Assembly (NCBI GenBank): GCA_902622245.1
Contig: CACNPC010000004.1
Location: 62,001 to 126,000 of the forward strand
Origin: an uncultured Pelagibacteraceae bacterium
GTDB taxonomy: Bacteria > Pseudomonadota > Alphaproteobacteria > Pelagibacterales > Pelagibacteraceae
DNA: 64,000 bases
Reading direction: 5' to 3'
Part shown: piece after piece, positions 19,613 through 28,184 of the stretch
Layout of the letters: the number at the start of each line of letters is the position of its first letter
Numbering within the stretch: the stretch's first letter is position 1
The notes under the pieces: generated by a model
The model's input: only the letters and a program-made list of their open reading frames with translations
What the model was told of the DNA's origin: nothing
Database searches by the model: none
Made by a program: the position numbers and the translations under genes

Positions 19613-20167
19613 ATGTCAGTGCAATCGGATAAATGGATAATTAAAATGGCGAAAGAACACGCTATGATTTCGCCATTTGAGAATAAACAAATAAGAGAGG
19701 GAAAAATTTCATTTGGTGTTTCCTCATACGGTTATGATGCTAGAGTATCTAATGAATTTAAAATATTTACTAATGTTAATTCTGAGATTGTAGATCCAAA
19801 AAATTTTAAACCAACAAATTTCGTAACAAAAGAGTCTGATGAATGTATTATCCCACCAAATTCTTTTGTTTTAGCAAGAACAGTCGAATATTTTAAAATT
19901 CCTAGCGATGTCTTAGTTATTTGTTTAGGAAAATCTACTTATGCCAGATGTGGAATAATTGTTAATGTAACACCTCTGGAACCAGGGTGGGAAGGTCATG
20001 TGACCCTTGAATTTTCTAACACAACTCCATTGCCAGCCAAAATATATGCAAATGAGGGCGTGGCTCAATTTATATTTTTAAAAGGGAATGAGAAGCCTGA
20101 TGTTTCATACGCTGATAGAAATGGAAAATATATGGGCCAAAAAGGGGTAACGCTCCCTAAAATTTAA
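19613..20167 (+). CDS. dcd: dCTP deaminase
   Basis: Dcd deaminates dCTP to dUTP, feeding dTTP synthesis. The 184-residue protein has [19 protein letters not shown], the trimer/active-site segment [28 protein letters not shown] (here KSTYARCG with the catalytic Arg, and the Glu in the VTLE strand) and the C-terminal KGVTLPKI tail that closes over the nucleotide. It is the longer Dcd subtype that begins with MSVQSDKWI. murA follows after 1 nt. Confidence 0.94.
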   Translation: MSVQSDKWIIKMAKEHAMISPFENKQIREGKISFGVSSYGYDARVSNEFKIFTNVNSEIVDPKNFKPTNFVTKESDECIIPPNSFVLARTVEYFKIPSDVLVICLGKSTYARCGIIVNVTPLEPGWEGHVTLEFSNTTPLPAKIYANEGVAQFIFLKGNEKPDVSYADRNGKYMGQKGVTLPKI

Positions 20168-20168
20168 A

Positions 20169-21434
20169 ATGGATAAATTTAAAATCAATGGTCCCTCTAA
20201 AATAAGAGGAGAGGTATTAATTTCTGGAAGCAAAAATGCTGCTCTACCAATACTTGCTGCAACTTTACTCTTTGATAAAAATGTAACAATTAAAAATCTT
20301 CCAAGAGTTAAAGATATTGATACAATGTTTACATTGCTAAAATCATTAGGAAAAAAAATTAGCTTTAAAAATAATAAAAAAACCGCGACAATCTCAAAAG
20401 GAAAAAAAAATAATTTTTTTGCACCATATTCTCTAGTTAAAACAATGAGAGCAGGAATTTTAGTTCTTGGTCCTTTATTGGCAAAAAATAAAAAAGCAAA
20501 AGTAAGTAGCCCAGGTGGTTGCAGTATAGGAGTAAGACCAATAGATATACATTTAAAAGCTATATCAAACTTAGGAGTTAAAATACAAATTGAAAAAGGA
20601 TACGTTAATGCAAAAGCTAACGAAGGGTTAGTTGGTTCAGAAATAAGATTTTCAAAAATATCTGTTGGAGCTACCGAAAATTCAATTCTTGCTGCTTGTC
20701 TTGCAAAAGGAACAACAACAATAAAGAATTGCGCTATAGAGCCTGAGATCAAGGATCTGACAAATTTTCTTAAAACAGCTGGCGCCAAGATCAAATGGAT
20801 TGGTAAAAGAACTTTAAAAATAGAAGGTGTTAAAATACTAAAAAGTATAACTTACTCAATCATGAATGATAGAATTGAAGCAGGCACTTTTTGTGTTGCC
20901 GCATGTTTGAATGGTGGAAAATTAACAATTAAAAACTTCGAGCCAAAAATTATTAACACAGAGATAAATTTACTTAAGAAAATTGGTGCAAAGATAAAGA
21001 CCACGAAAAATACAATTCAAATTAAGGGACCAAAAAAAATTAGAAGTTTGGATTTTTTAAAAACTGGAGAATATCCAAACTTCCCCACTGATTTACAAGC
21101 TCAAATTATGGTATTATTAACTCGAGCAAATGGGAAAAGCACAATTGAAGAAAATATATTTGAAAACAGGTTTATGCATGTCCCAGAATTAAAAAGATTA
21201 GGCGCAAAAATAAATATTAAAGGTAACAAGGCTATTATTGAAGGAACTAATAATTTAGAGGGAGCAGAGTTAATGTCTAGTGACCTAAGGGCATCAGTAG
21301 CTTTGGTTTTAGCAGCTTTTGTTTCAAGAGGAACATCAATTATAAATAGAGTATATCATTTAGATAGAGGTTATGAAAAAATTGAAAACAAATTAAAAAA
21401 AATTGGAGTAAAAATTAAAAGAATATCTAAGTGA
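20169..21434 (+). CDS. murA: UDP-N-acetylglucosamine 1-carboxyvinyltransferase
   Basis: MurA adds enolpyruvate from PEP to UDP-GlcNAc, the first committed step of peptidoglycan synthesis. The 421-residue protein has the substrate-binding ISGSKNAALPILAATLL, the active-site loop SPGGCSIGVRPIDIHL with the PEP-binding Cys (fosfomycin target), and later YPNFPTDLQAQ and SSDLRASVALVLAA. It is co-transcribed with dcd and overlaps the next gene (GTG in AAGTGA). Confidence 0.95.
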   Translation: MDKFKINGPSKIRGEVLISGSKNAALPILAATLLFDKNVTIKNLPRVKDIDTMFTLLKSLGKKISFKNNKKTATISKGKKNNFFAPYSLVKTMRAGILVLGPLLAKNKKAKVSSPGGCSIGVRPIDIHLKAISNLGVKIQIEKGYVNAKANEGLVGSEIRFSKISVGATENSILAACLAKGTTTIKNCAIEPEIKDLTNFLKTAGAKIKWIGKRTLKIEGVKILKSITYSIMNDRIEAGTFCVAACLNGGKLTIKNFEPKIINTEINLLKKIGAKIKTTKNTIQIKGPKKIRSLDFLKTGEYPNFPTDLQAQIMVLLTRANGKSTIEENIFENRFMHVPELKRLGAKINIKGNKAIIEGTNNLEGAELMSSDLRASVALVLAAFVSRGTSIINRVYHLDRGYEKIENKLKKIGVKIKRISK

Positions 21435-21832
21435 ATAATTTTTTAAAGAAAGTAATCGCTCAATCTCCAGATGACTTACAAATCATATCAGCAATATGTG
21501 CAGAATCTAAAGTAAAAATTTCTGATATAAAATATTTGCCATCAACAAAAATTTTTTTACTTTCTGTTATAAGAATAGATAAGGAGGGAGATAGCAACAA
21601 ACCTATTAATAGTGTTATAAAATTTGAATTTATTGAAAGTTCCAAGTCTAAAAACATTAATCAGTCCAATCCAGATTTAACTTTAGAGTTATTCGCAATT
21701 GATATTTTTAAAAAGAAAGAAAATTTTGAAATAATTCTGTTATTTTCAAAAAATAGAATTATAACACTGTCCACAGAAGTTATTGATGTAACATTAGAAG
21801 ACCAAAAAATTGAAAATGATAAAAGTAATTAA
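21431..21832 (+). CDS. DUF2948-family protein
   Basis: This 133-residue protein starts at GTG 21431, overlapping the murA stop by 4 nt. It contains LKKVIAQSPDDLQIISAICA near the start and AIDIFKKKENFEIILLFS plus TLSTEVIDVTLED near the end. This is the pattern of the alphaproteobacterial DUF2948 family, whose members lie between murA and hisD and have a repeated two-half beta structure. Function is unknown. Position and start motif both support the call, but a profile search was not possible. Confidence 0.72.
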   Translation: MNNFLKKVIAQSPDDLQIISAICAESKVKISDIKYLPSTKIFLLSVIRIDKEGDSNKPINSVIKFEFIESSKSKNINQSNPDLTLELFAIDIFKKKENFEIILLFSKNRIITLSTEVIDVTLEDQKIENDKSN

Positions 21833-23078
21833 TTGTAAGAAAAAAAGTTATAAAAAAGAATTAGTATCTTTTTTGGATAAAAGGAGATCTGGAAAAGCAG
21901 TAGACACTTCGATAGTTCCAAAAATTTTAAAAGATATCAAAATTAATGGAAAAAAAGCAGTTTTAAAATATGAGAAAAAATTTAGTAAAAATACTGAGAT
22001 TGTTCCTTCAAAAGATAAATTAAATAAAGCAATTAATACATTAGAACCTAAGATTAAAAAAAGTATCGATTTAGCCTATAATAGAATTTTTAAGTTTCAT
22101 TCACTACAAAAACCAAAAAATATTAAGTACATAGATAATTTTAAAAATAAACTTGAATATAAGCATGTGCCACTACAGTCTGTAGGAATTTATGTACCAG
22201 CTAATTTACCATCCACTTTATTAATGAATGCAGTGCCTGCAAAAATTTCTGGTGTAAAAAGAATTGTTTTGGCCAATCCAAAACTTAATGGAAAGCTAAA
22301 TCCTGCTGTTCTTTATGCAGCTAAAAAAGTTGGAATTAAGGAAATTTACTCAATGGGTGGTGCCCAAGCTATAGCAAGTTTAGCATATATTCAAAAAGTG
22401 AATAAAATTGTAGGGCCTGGAAATATTTATGTTGCAAGAAGCAAGCGCGAAGTCTTTGGTGATGTTGGAACAGAAGGAATGGTTGCCGGGCCTAGTGAAA
22501 TTTGTGTTTTAGCAGATAGTAAAACTGATTTAAATCAAGTTATAACATCTATGATTGGACAAGCAGAACATGATGTAAATTCTCAGTGTATTTTAATTAC
22601 GAAAGATAAAAAATTAGCAAATAAATTTAATATAGAAATAAAAGAAAGTATCAAAAAAGTTCAAAGGAAAAGAGTTGTTTTAAAAAGTTTAAAAAATAAT
22701 GGATTAATTGTGTTAGCCCAAAGTGATAAGCAAATAATAGAAGCAATTAATGAAGTTGCTCCAGAGCACTTAGAAATTAATGTGTCTAATTATAAAAAGT
22801 ATTTAAATCAAATTCATAATGCAGGAAGTATTATGATTGGAAAGTATTCTCCAATGGCTGTCTCAGATTATAATGTTGGTTCAAACCATGTATTACCAAC
22901 TTTAGGATCTGCAAAATTTTCATCTGGACTAAATCTTAGTGAATTTTATAAAAAAATTAGCCATATAACTCTTACAAAAAAAGGTATTGAGAAATTAGGA
23001 GAATCCGCTACACATCTCGCTGAGTATGAAGAACTAGATAATCATGCTCAAAGTATTAAATCTAGAATGAGGAGTTAA
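21816..23078 (+). CDS. hisD: histidinol dehydrogenase
   Basis: HisD oxidises histidinol to histidine in two NAD-dependent steps. The protein shows VGIYVPANLPSTLLMNAVPA, MGGAQAIASLAY, KIVGPGNIYVARSKR, the GPSEICVLAD segment, the zinc-binding QAEHDVNSQC, EVAPEHLE and the C-terminal HAQSIKSR. I prefer ATG 21816 (MIKVINC) over an upstream TTG at 21810. It overlaps the DUF2948 gene by 17 nt. It is separated from hisS/hisZ/hisG by infA, two tRNAs and a cold-shock gene. Confidence 0.94.
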   Translation: MIKVINCKKKSYKKELVSFLDKRRSGKAVDTSIVPKILKDIKINGKKAVLKYEKKFSKNTEIVPSKDKLNKAINTLEPKIKKSIDLAYNRIFKFHSLQKPKNIKYIDNFKNKLEYKHVPLQSVGIYVPANLPSTLLMNAVPAKISGVKRIVLANPKLNGKLNPAVLYAAKKVGIKEIYSMGGAQAIASLAYIQKVNKIVGPGNIYVARSKREVFGDVGTEGMVAGPSEICVLADSKTDLNQVITSMIGQAEHDVNSQCILITKDKKLANKFNIEIKESIKKVQRKRVVLKSLKNNGLIVLAQSDKQIIEAINEVAPEHLEINVSNYKKYLNQIHNAGSIMIGKYSPMAVSDYNVGSNHVLPTLGSAKFSSGLNLSEFYKKISHITLTKKGIEKLGESATHLAEYEELDNHAQSIKSRMRS

Positions 23079-23081
23079 AGT

Positions 23082-23297
23082 TTGGCAAAAGAAGATATCT
23101 TGGTATTTGAGGGGGTCGTTAAAGAATTGCTTCCAAATGCCCAAAGTAAAGTTTTGTTAGACAACGGGAAAACTTTAATTTGTACAGTTAGTGGAAAAAT
23201 GAGAAAAATGAGGATTCGAGTCTTATCTCAAGACCGAGTCAAAGTTGAAGTAAGTCCATATGATTTAACGAGAGGACGCATCTCATTTAGATATTAA
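23082..23297 (+). CDS. infA: translation initiation factor IF-1
   Basis: This 71-residue single OB-fold protein contains VFEGVVKELLPNAQSKVLLD, then MRKMRIRVLSQDRVKVEVSP and ends DLTRGRISFRY, which is diagnostic for IF-1. It binds the ribosomal A site during initiation. The start codon is TTG at 23082 (TTG GCA AAA GAA), 3 nt after hisD. No ATG alternative keeps the conserved N-terminus. Confidence 0.95.
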   Translation: MAKEDILVFEGVVKELLPNAQSKVLLDNGKTLICTVSGKMRKMRIRVLSQDRVKVEVSPYDLTRGRISFRY

Positions 23298-23304
23298 TTA
23301 AAAT

Positions 23305-23380
23305 GGCTTCGTAGCTCAGTTGGTAGAGCAGAGCCCTGAAAAGGCTTGTGTCGCTGGTTCGAGTCCCGCCGAAGCCACCA
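23305..23380 (+). tRNA. tRNA-Phe (anticodon GAA)
   Basis: The cloverleaf is clear. The acceptor stem is GGCTTCG / CGAAGCC with discriminator A and encoded CCA (ends 23380). The D arm is GCTC AGTTGGTA GAGC, the anticodon loop CTGAAAA gives GAA, and the T arm is CTGGTTCGAGTCCCG-like with the standard GTTCGA. Length is 76 nt. It follows infA by 7 nt, so it may ride on the same transcript. Confidence 0.96.
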
Positions 23381-23460
23381 CTTCTCGGTGGTATACTTAA
23401 ACAATTCTTGTATAAATTATCATCTTGCCATATCTGAAAAATTCTTATACTGAGACTGTT

Positions 23461-23490
23461 CTAAATAGATCTGAGTATAAATCTATTTAG
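23461..23490 (+). promoter_or_regulatory. hairpin in the 5' leader of the cold-shock gene
   Basis: CTAAATAGAT at 23461-23470 is the exact reverse complement of ATCTATTTAG at 23481-23490, giving a 10-bp stem with a 10-nt loop. A TATAAAT-like -10 box lies at 23411-23417, so a transcript beginning near 23425 would carry this hairpin in a leader of roughly 100 nt before the ATG at 23524. Structured leaders regulate many cold-shock mRNAs by temperature-dependent folding. A thermosensor role here is inference. Confidence 0.5.
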
Positions 23491-23523
23491 AGACTAACTA
23501 ACAATGAGAAAGAGTAAAAAAGT

Positions 23524-23739
23524 ATGAGTAACATTTTAAAGGGAAAAGTTAAGTGGTTCAATGGAAAGAAAGGCTATGGTTTCATTGAAAGAGAAGATGG
23601 TGAAAAGGACTGTTTCGTGCATGCATCAGCGGTTCGTGAAGCTGGTCTAAGATTCCTTAACGAAAATGACGCTATTGAGTTTGAAATCCAAGATGGCGAA
23701 AAAGGTCCTTCAGCAGTAAATTTGAAAAAAATATCTTAA
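23524..23739 (+). CDS. cold-shock protein, CspA family
   Basis: This 71-residue cold-shock domain has RNP1 KGYGFIE, preceded by [10 protein letters not shown], and RNP2 DCFVHASAV. Such proteins bind single-stranded RNA/DNA and act as RNA chaperones or transcription antiterminators. It is a monocistronic-looking gene between tRNA-Phe and tRNA-His with long flanking non-coding stretches on both sides, unusual in this compact genome. The paralogue letter cannot be assigned. Confidence 0.93.
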   Translation: MSNILKGKVKWFNGKKGYGFIEREDGEKDCFVHASAVREAGLRFLNENDAIEFEIQDGEKGPSAVNLKKIS

Positions 23740-23980
23740 ATTTACCATAACCTTTTTTGTTTAGGGGTATTTACCACTTAACGATAAGTATAAGTTTCAA
23801 GTATTTATCCCTACACAAAACTTGCATTCATAGTAAAAAGTGCTACAAGGCAGCATGATTTATAAATTCGAAACATCTAGATCAACACACAGATTGCATA
23901 TCCATGCAAGCTAAGCTTGCTATTATTAAATATTTATAAATTTAAATTTTTCCACAATTAGTATAAAACAATAAAAAGGA
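23740..23980. other. 241-bp non-coding stretch with inverted repeats
   Basis: No open frame is convincing here. Two pairings stand out. TAGGGGTA (23762-23769) can pair with TATCCCTA (23806-23813), with an inner ACTTA/TAAGT stem between them. A perfect odd palindrome, GCAAGCTAAGCTTGC, lies near 23907-23921. Either could be part of the cspA 3' UTR, a terminator-like structure or a small RNA. No T-tract directly follows either stem, so an intrinsic terminator is not clear. The final A-rich stretch leads into tRNA-His. Confidence 0.35.
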
Positions 23981-24057
23981 GCACGGGTAGCTCAGTTGGT
24001 TAGAGCAGCGGTTTGTGGAACCGAAGGTCGACAGTTCGAGTCTGTCCCCGTGTACCA
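23981..24057 (+). tRNA. tRNA-His (anticodon GUG) without encoded G-1
   Basis: The cloverleaf has acceptor stem GCACGGG / CCCGTGT (first pair G-U), discriminator A, encoded CCA ending at 24057, D arm GCTC/GAGC, and anticodon loop TTGTGGA (anticodon GTG). The base before the stem is A, not G, and the discriminator is A, not C. The usual G-1:C73 histidine identity pair is therefore absent. This matches the altered tRNA-His described for a clade of alphaproteobacteria. It lies 28 nt upstream of hisS. Confidence 0.96.
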
Positions 24058-24085
24058 ACGACACATAGCTTTTCAGGATGAAAAG

Positions 24086-25474
24086 ATGAATAAAGAAAAT
24101 AAATTACAGGCCTCTTTACCTAAGGGTTTCAAAGATAGATGGGGTGATGAATTAGCTCTTAAGAATAAATTAGTAGATACTATAAAAGAAGTATTTATTA
24201 ATTATAGTTTTGAGCAATTAGAAACTCCAGAATTTGAAAAGAGTATTAATATAGGATCATTTCTAGCTGAAGACGAAAGTAATCCTATGAGTGATGTGTT
24301 TTCATTTGTTAACGAAAAAGAATCTTTAACTTTAAGATACGATTTGAGCGCCCCTCTTGCTCGTTTCTGTGCAGAGAATTTTAGAGATCTAGTTTTTCCA
24401 TACAAAAGATTTGCTTATGGTAATGTGTTCAGACAGGAAAAGGCGGATTCTGCAAGATACCGTGCCTTTGGGCAGCTTGATGCAGATATAATTGGTGATG
24501 CATATCCATCTCAAGCAGATGCAGAAATATGCAATATTATTGGAGAGTCTTTTAAAAAAATTGGTCTATCTAAAGACCAATTTACAATAAATGTTTCAAA
24601 CAAAAAAATTCTACAAGGTTTAATTAATGAACTCAAAATTGAAGAAGATAGACAATATAAGGTACTAAAATCAATTGATAAACTAGATAGATTAGGAACA
24701 AAGGGAGTAGAAGAACTATTAAAACAGGGAAGAAAAGATCAGTCAGGAGCATTCACTAAAGGGTGCGAATTATCAGATAATCAAGCATCTGAGATAATTA
24801 ATTTTCTAAATTTAAAAGGTATTAATGATTTAAAGACAAATCTAAAAAACCCGTTATCTTTAGAAGGAATAAATGAGCTAGAAGAATTGTTTGAAGTATT
24901 GTCATATGGAAAAAATCAAGACTCTGTAAAAATTGATTTTACCAAAATAAGAGGGCTCAGTTATTACACTGGGTTCTTAGTTGAAACCAACCTTAATTTC
25001 AAAGTTACAAATGCAAAAGGAAAAGAAATAAATATTGGAAGCGTGGCGTCGGGTGGCCGTTATGATAATTTGATAGCAAGGTTTAAAGGCGCAGACTACA
25101 AGGGCACTGGTATGTCTATCGGAATAGATAGACTATTATACGCTGTAAACCAACTAGGTCAGATCAAAGTAAATAAATATAAACCAGTTTTAGTTTGTAT
25201 TTTGGATAAAAGCTTTATTCAAAAATATTATGAAATAGTTAATGAACTTAGAGCAAATAATATCGCATCTGAAATATATCTAGACCAAAACAAAAATCTA
25301 AAAAAACAACTCCAATACGCAGATAGAAAGAAATTAAATCTTGCAATTATTTGTGGAGAAAATGAATTTAAAGAAGAAAAACTAACTATCAAAAAACTAA
25401 GCTCATCTAAAGAAAATGATCAACTAGTGATTAATAGAAAAGATCTTGTTAATGAAATCTCAAAATTACAATAA
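24086..25474 (+). CDS. hisS: histidyl-tRNA synthetase
   Basis: HisS charges tRNA-His. The class II core is visible: motif 2 region RYDLSAPLARF, PYKRFAYGNVFRQEKADSARYRAFGQLDADIIG, the HisA segment GLSYYTGFLVE and motif 3 GGRYDNLI plus GTGMSIGIDRLL, then a C-terminal anticodon-binding domain. The frame is open upstream through the tRNA gene, but ATG 24086 (MNKENKLQ) follows an AGGATGAAAAG stretch and gives a normal 462-residue protein. The synthetase looks like the divergent alphaproteobacterial type that co-evolved with a tRNA-His lacking G-1. It overlaps hisZ. Confidence 0.94.
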   Translation: MNKENKLQASLPKGFKDRWGDELALKNKLVDTIKEVFINYSFEQLETPEFEKSINIGSFLAEDESNPMSDVFSFVNEKESLTLRYDLSAPLARFCAENFRDLVFPYKRFAYGNVFRQEKADSARYRAFGQLDADIIGDAYPSQADAEICNIIGESFKKIGLSKDQFTINVSNKKILQGLINELKIEEDRQYKVLKSIDKLDRLGTKGVEELLKQGRKDQSGAFTKGCELSDNQASEIINFLNLKGINDLKTNLKNPLSLEGINELEELFEVLSYGKNQDSVKIDFTKIRGLSYYTGFLVETNLNFKVTNAKGKEINIGSVASGGRYDNLIARFKGADYKGTGMSIGIDRLLYAVNQLGQIKVNKYKPVLVCILDKSFIQKYYEIVNELRANNIASEIYLDQNKNLKKQLQYADRKKLNLAIICGENEFKEEKLTIKKLSSSKENDQLVINRKDLVNEISKLQ

Positions 25475-26510
25475 TATTATTAAAACCTTAAAAACAAAAG
25501 GTTTTAAGAAAATAGAAATAGATCCAATCTTAGAGTCTAAATTTATATTGCAAAGGTCGGGAGAAAATTTTAGGAAATATTTATTTTCCTTCTATAACTC
25601 AGATGCACAAGAGCTCACATTAATACCCGATCTGTCGATCTCTAGTATTTTAAGTTATGCACAAAGCAAAAAAAATTCTAAAGAAAAAGTTTTTTATACA
25701 GGAAGCGCATTTAGAAAGTCCTATAATAAAAATAAAGTTGTAATCAGACAATTGGGATTAGAAATTTTCTCATCTCGCAATGAAAATAAAGATGATAAAG
25801 AAATCATTGATACATCGATAACTATTCTTAAAAAAGTAGGTATAAAAAATGCAAAAGTTAAAATAGGTAATTTTAAATTATTCGAGTTATTAATCCAAAA
25901 ACTCTCAATACCTGAAAGATGGAAAAAAAGATTAATCAAATTTTACTGGAATAGTAAATACTTTTCAGAATTACTAAAGAGACTTGAAAGCAACTTAGAT
26001 ATAGACCCATTCATAGTTGCAGGAGACCATAAAACCTATCTTAAAATGAAAAAAGAAAACCCTAATAAAATAATAGCTGGGAGAAGTTATAGAGAAATCA
26101 TTGATAGGTATGAGAAAAAAATTAATGATCCCCGTATTACCAAAACAGGAAAACAAAGTTGTAAAATAATTAAAGAATTTTTAAAGATTAAATGCACACT
26201 TAAAAATGCACCAGAAAAATTAAATAAATTTTACAAAAAATACAATTTAAATATTTCAGTTGGTAAAGAATTCTTTCCAATAACAAATTTTAAACAAAAC
26301 AATTTAAAGTTTGAATTCTCTACAAGTAATGGAAGAGGTAGGGAAATTGAGTATTACACTTCATTTATCTTTTCAATTGATATTAAAATAAAAAATAAAC
26401 AAAAAACTTTAATATCAGGTGGAAGATACAATGATTTAACATCAAAAAATCTAGGTTTACGAAAAATACCAGCTGTTGGAGCTGCAATTAATCTTGGAGT
26501 TTATGAGTAA
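25452..26510 (+). CDS. hisZ: ATP phosphoribosyltransferase regulatory subunit
   Basis: HisZ is a HisRS-like protein without charging activity that forms the regulatory part of the short-form ATP phosphoribosyltransferase. The 352-residue protein retains class II-like blocks (FYNSDAQELTLIPDLSIS, YTGSAFRKS, EYYTSFIFSI, LISGGRYNDLTS) with altered active-site residues. I use ATG 25452 rather than the upstream TTG at 25446. It overlaps hisS by 23 nt and hisG by 8 nt, consistent with a HisZ-HisG complex. Confidence 0.88.
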   Translation: MKSQNYNNIIKTLKTKGFKKIEIDPILESKFILQRSGENFRKYLFSFYNSDAQELTLIPDLSISSILSYAQSKKNSKEKVFYTGSAFRKSYNKNKVVIRQLGLEIFSSRNENKDDKEIIDTSITILKKVGIKNAKVKIGNFKLFELLIQKLSIPERWKKRLIKFYWNSKYFSELLKRLESNLDIDPFIVAGDHKTYLKMKKENPNKIIAGRSYREIIDRYEKKINDPRITKTGKQSCKIIKEFLKIKCTLKNAPEKLNKFYKKYNLNISVGKEFFPITNFKQNNLKFEFSTSNGRGREIEYYTSFIFSIDIKIKNKQKTLISGGRYNDLTSKNLGLRKIPAVGAAINLGVYE

Positions 26511-27192
26511 AGAAATAATTAACATAGGCTGTGTTTCAAAAGGTAGGTTGAAAATTCAATCCGAACAATTATTAAAAAGAAAAAAACTTAAAATTTTTTT
26601 TGATAGAGGTGAAAGAGAATTAATTGGTAAAGTCAAAGGTCGTCCAGATATTTCGGTATCGTTTATGCATGCAAGGGAAATTTTAGATCAATTATCTATT
26701 GGAAATTTAGATATTGGGATAAGTGGATTAGACCTTTTAAAAGAGTCCGAAGTAAATGTTCAAAAAAATATAAAAATAGAAAAGAGACTTAATTTTGGCT
26801 ATGCAACATTAATTTTGGCCTGCAGGAATGAATTTATAGATTTGTTTACAACATTAGATTTAGATGAGGTTGCAGAAGATTATAAAAAAAAGAATAAATC
26901 TTTATTAAAAATCGGAACAAAATACCCAAATCTCACAAGAGAATTCCTTTATTCAAGAGGTGTAACGAACTTTACTATAGTTAAGTCATTAGGCAGTACA
27001 GAACTGATGTGTGCCATGAATACTGCTCAAGTTATATCAGACATAACAAGTACAGGAACAACACTTAAACAAAACAACCTTAGAATACTTAATGATGGAG
27101 AAATATTAAAATCTCAAGCATGCATTTTTAGTTCAAGAAAAAATTTAAAAAAAAAAGGTGTAAAGAAACTTATTAATTTACTGATCAAGTAA
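26503..27192 (+). CDS. hisG: ATP phosphoribosyltransferase, short form
   Basis: HisG joins ATP and PRPP, the first step of histidine synthesis. The 229-residue protein is the short form that lacks the C-terminal regulatory domain, consistent with hisZ upstream. Motifs include IGCVSKGRLKI at the start, the DIGISGLDLL strand and the PRPP-binding region near DITSTGTTLKQNNL. I use ATG 26503 (MSKEIINIG). Its 3' end overlaps the first minus-strand island gene by 15 nt. Confidence 0.93.
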   Translation: MSKEIINIGCVSKGRLKIQSEQLLKRKKLKIFFDRGERELIGKVKGRPDISVSFMHAREILDQLSIGNLDIGISGLDLLKESEVNVQKNIKIEKRLNFGYATLILACRNEFIDLFTTLDLDEVAEDYKKKNKSLLKIGTKYPNLTREFLYSRGVTNFTIVKSLGSTELMCAMNTAQVISDITSTGTTLKQNNLRILNDGEILKSQACIFSSRKNLKKKGVKKLINLLIK

Positions 27193-27693
27193 ATTAGATG
27201 CCACTCTTACATATCTACCAGTACTAGCATTTTCAGCTCTATTTAATTTAAATTTTTTATTAATAATTCTTTGTGTTTCCATTTTAGTATGTCCTGATTT
27301 TAAAAGTTGTTTCGCAGTTTTAACTTTTTCATTAAATTCTTTTTTTTGATTGATTGTAACTTCATGATCTCCACCAAATCTTACCCCAACACTGCCTAAA
27401 TTGGGATTTCTATTATTGCCAATCATATCTTTAGATTTTTTTAATTTAAGTTTTTCTGATAATTCTAATCTATCTTTTAAAGCAAAATCTGCTTCAGATT
27501 TTGTTGTGTAATACTGAACCCCTTGAAATTTTTTAGGTATATTAGAATTTTCGTTAGGTTTTGGTTTATAGAAAACAATTTTATATTTTGCATCTTTAGG
27601 TGCTCTTTTTCTTCTTGGGTCATCAGCAAAATCATAAACTGATACTTCCCTGATTTGATTAAGTATTTTTCTTTTTTTTAGTTTTTTTGCCAT
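27178..27693 (-). CDS. hypothetical protein, 171 aa, possible DNA-binding C-terminus
   Basis: I do not recognise this basic 171-residue protein. It begins MAKKLKKRKILNQIREVSVY and has a central segment NPNLGSVGVRFGGDHEV. The C-terminal part, TAKQLLKSGHTKMETQRIIN followed by a Lys/Arg-rich stretch, could be a helix-turn-helix because it has the spacing of KxLL-x-G-x(5)-Q-x-I. It overlaps the upstream gene by 16 nt and sits at the left edge of the accessory island, convergent with hisG. Confidence 0.6.
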   Translation of the reverse strand: MAKKLKKRKILNQIREVSVYDFADDPRRKRAPKDAKYKIVFYKPKPNENSNIPKKFQGVQYYTTKSEADFALKDRLELSEKLKLKKSKDMIGNNRNPNLGSVGVRFGGDHEVTINQKKEFNEKVKTAKQLLKSGHTKMETQRIINKKFKLNRAENASTGRYVRVASNLLDQ

Positions 27694-28172
27694 AAAGATT
27701 TAAATATTTTTATTTTTTCAGTAGTTATATTTTTAAATACCCAAACTTTTCTTTTATAAATTATTTGCTCAAATTCAATTTTCGATTGATTTAAACATTT
27801 AGTAAAAAATAATCCCTTCTTTTTTCTACCTTCAGCTCTTTTATCATAATTTTTTAATGGTTCATTGGCTCTTTTTAAAAGCATACTTACATATTCTTTA
27901 CTTCCAATATTTGTCAGTTTTGCAAATTGCTCAGTACTTGTGTGACCTTTTTCAAGAGAGGCATCATTTTTATGTTCGTAATTTCCTTTACCTATAAAAT
28001 TATTCTCTTTGATTTGTCTAAGCTCATCTATAGTTTTTGCTTTAAAAATTTTCTCGGTAGAGGTTTGTTTCCAGCACCATAATTGTTCAGTTGAGTTAAA
28101 ATAAAAGCTATCTTCTGTATATCCTTTATAGTCACCATCTGTACGTCTTTGATATAAGATTTTATCTTTCAT
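27678..28172 (-). CDS. hypothetical protein, 164 aa
   Basis: Family unknown. The N-terminus is aromatic-rich (LYQRRTDGDYKGYTEDSFYF, then STEQLWCWKQTSTE). The middle, SLEKGHTSTEQFAKLTNIGS followed by KEYVSMLLKRA, reads like a short helical DNA-binding or peptide-binding segment. The C-terminus is basic. It overlaps its neighbours on both sides (16 nt downstream, 11 nt upstream), so 27178-28332 is probably one transcription unit. Confidence 0.58.
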   Translation of the reverse strand: MKDKILYQRRTDGDYKGYTEDSFYFNSTEQLWCWKQTSTEKIFKAKTIDELRQIKENNFIGKGNYEHKNDASLEKGHTSTEQFAKLTNIGSKEYVSMLLKRANEPLKNYDKRAEGRKKKGLFFTKCLNQSKIEFEQIIYKRKVWVFKNITTEKIKIFKSLWQKN

Positions 28173-28184
28173 CCTTATTTTTTA
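28161..28184. repeat. 24-nt direct repeat, copy 1
   Basis: Bases 28161-28184 are identical to 28380-28403 (begins TTTATCTTTCATCCTTATTT). Read on the minus strand, both copies encode the same C-terminal residues KNKDER at the end of two different small genes. It is either a small duplication or recombination scar, or a conserved gene-junction sequence. Confidence 0.7.
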
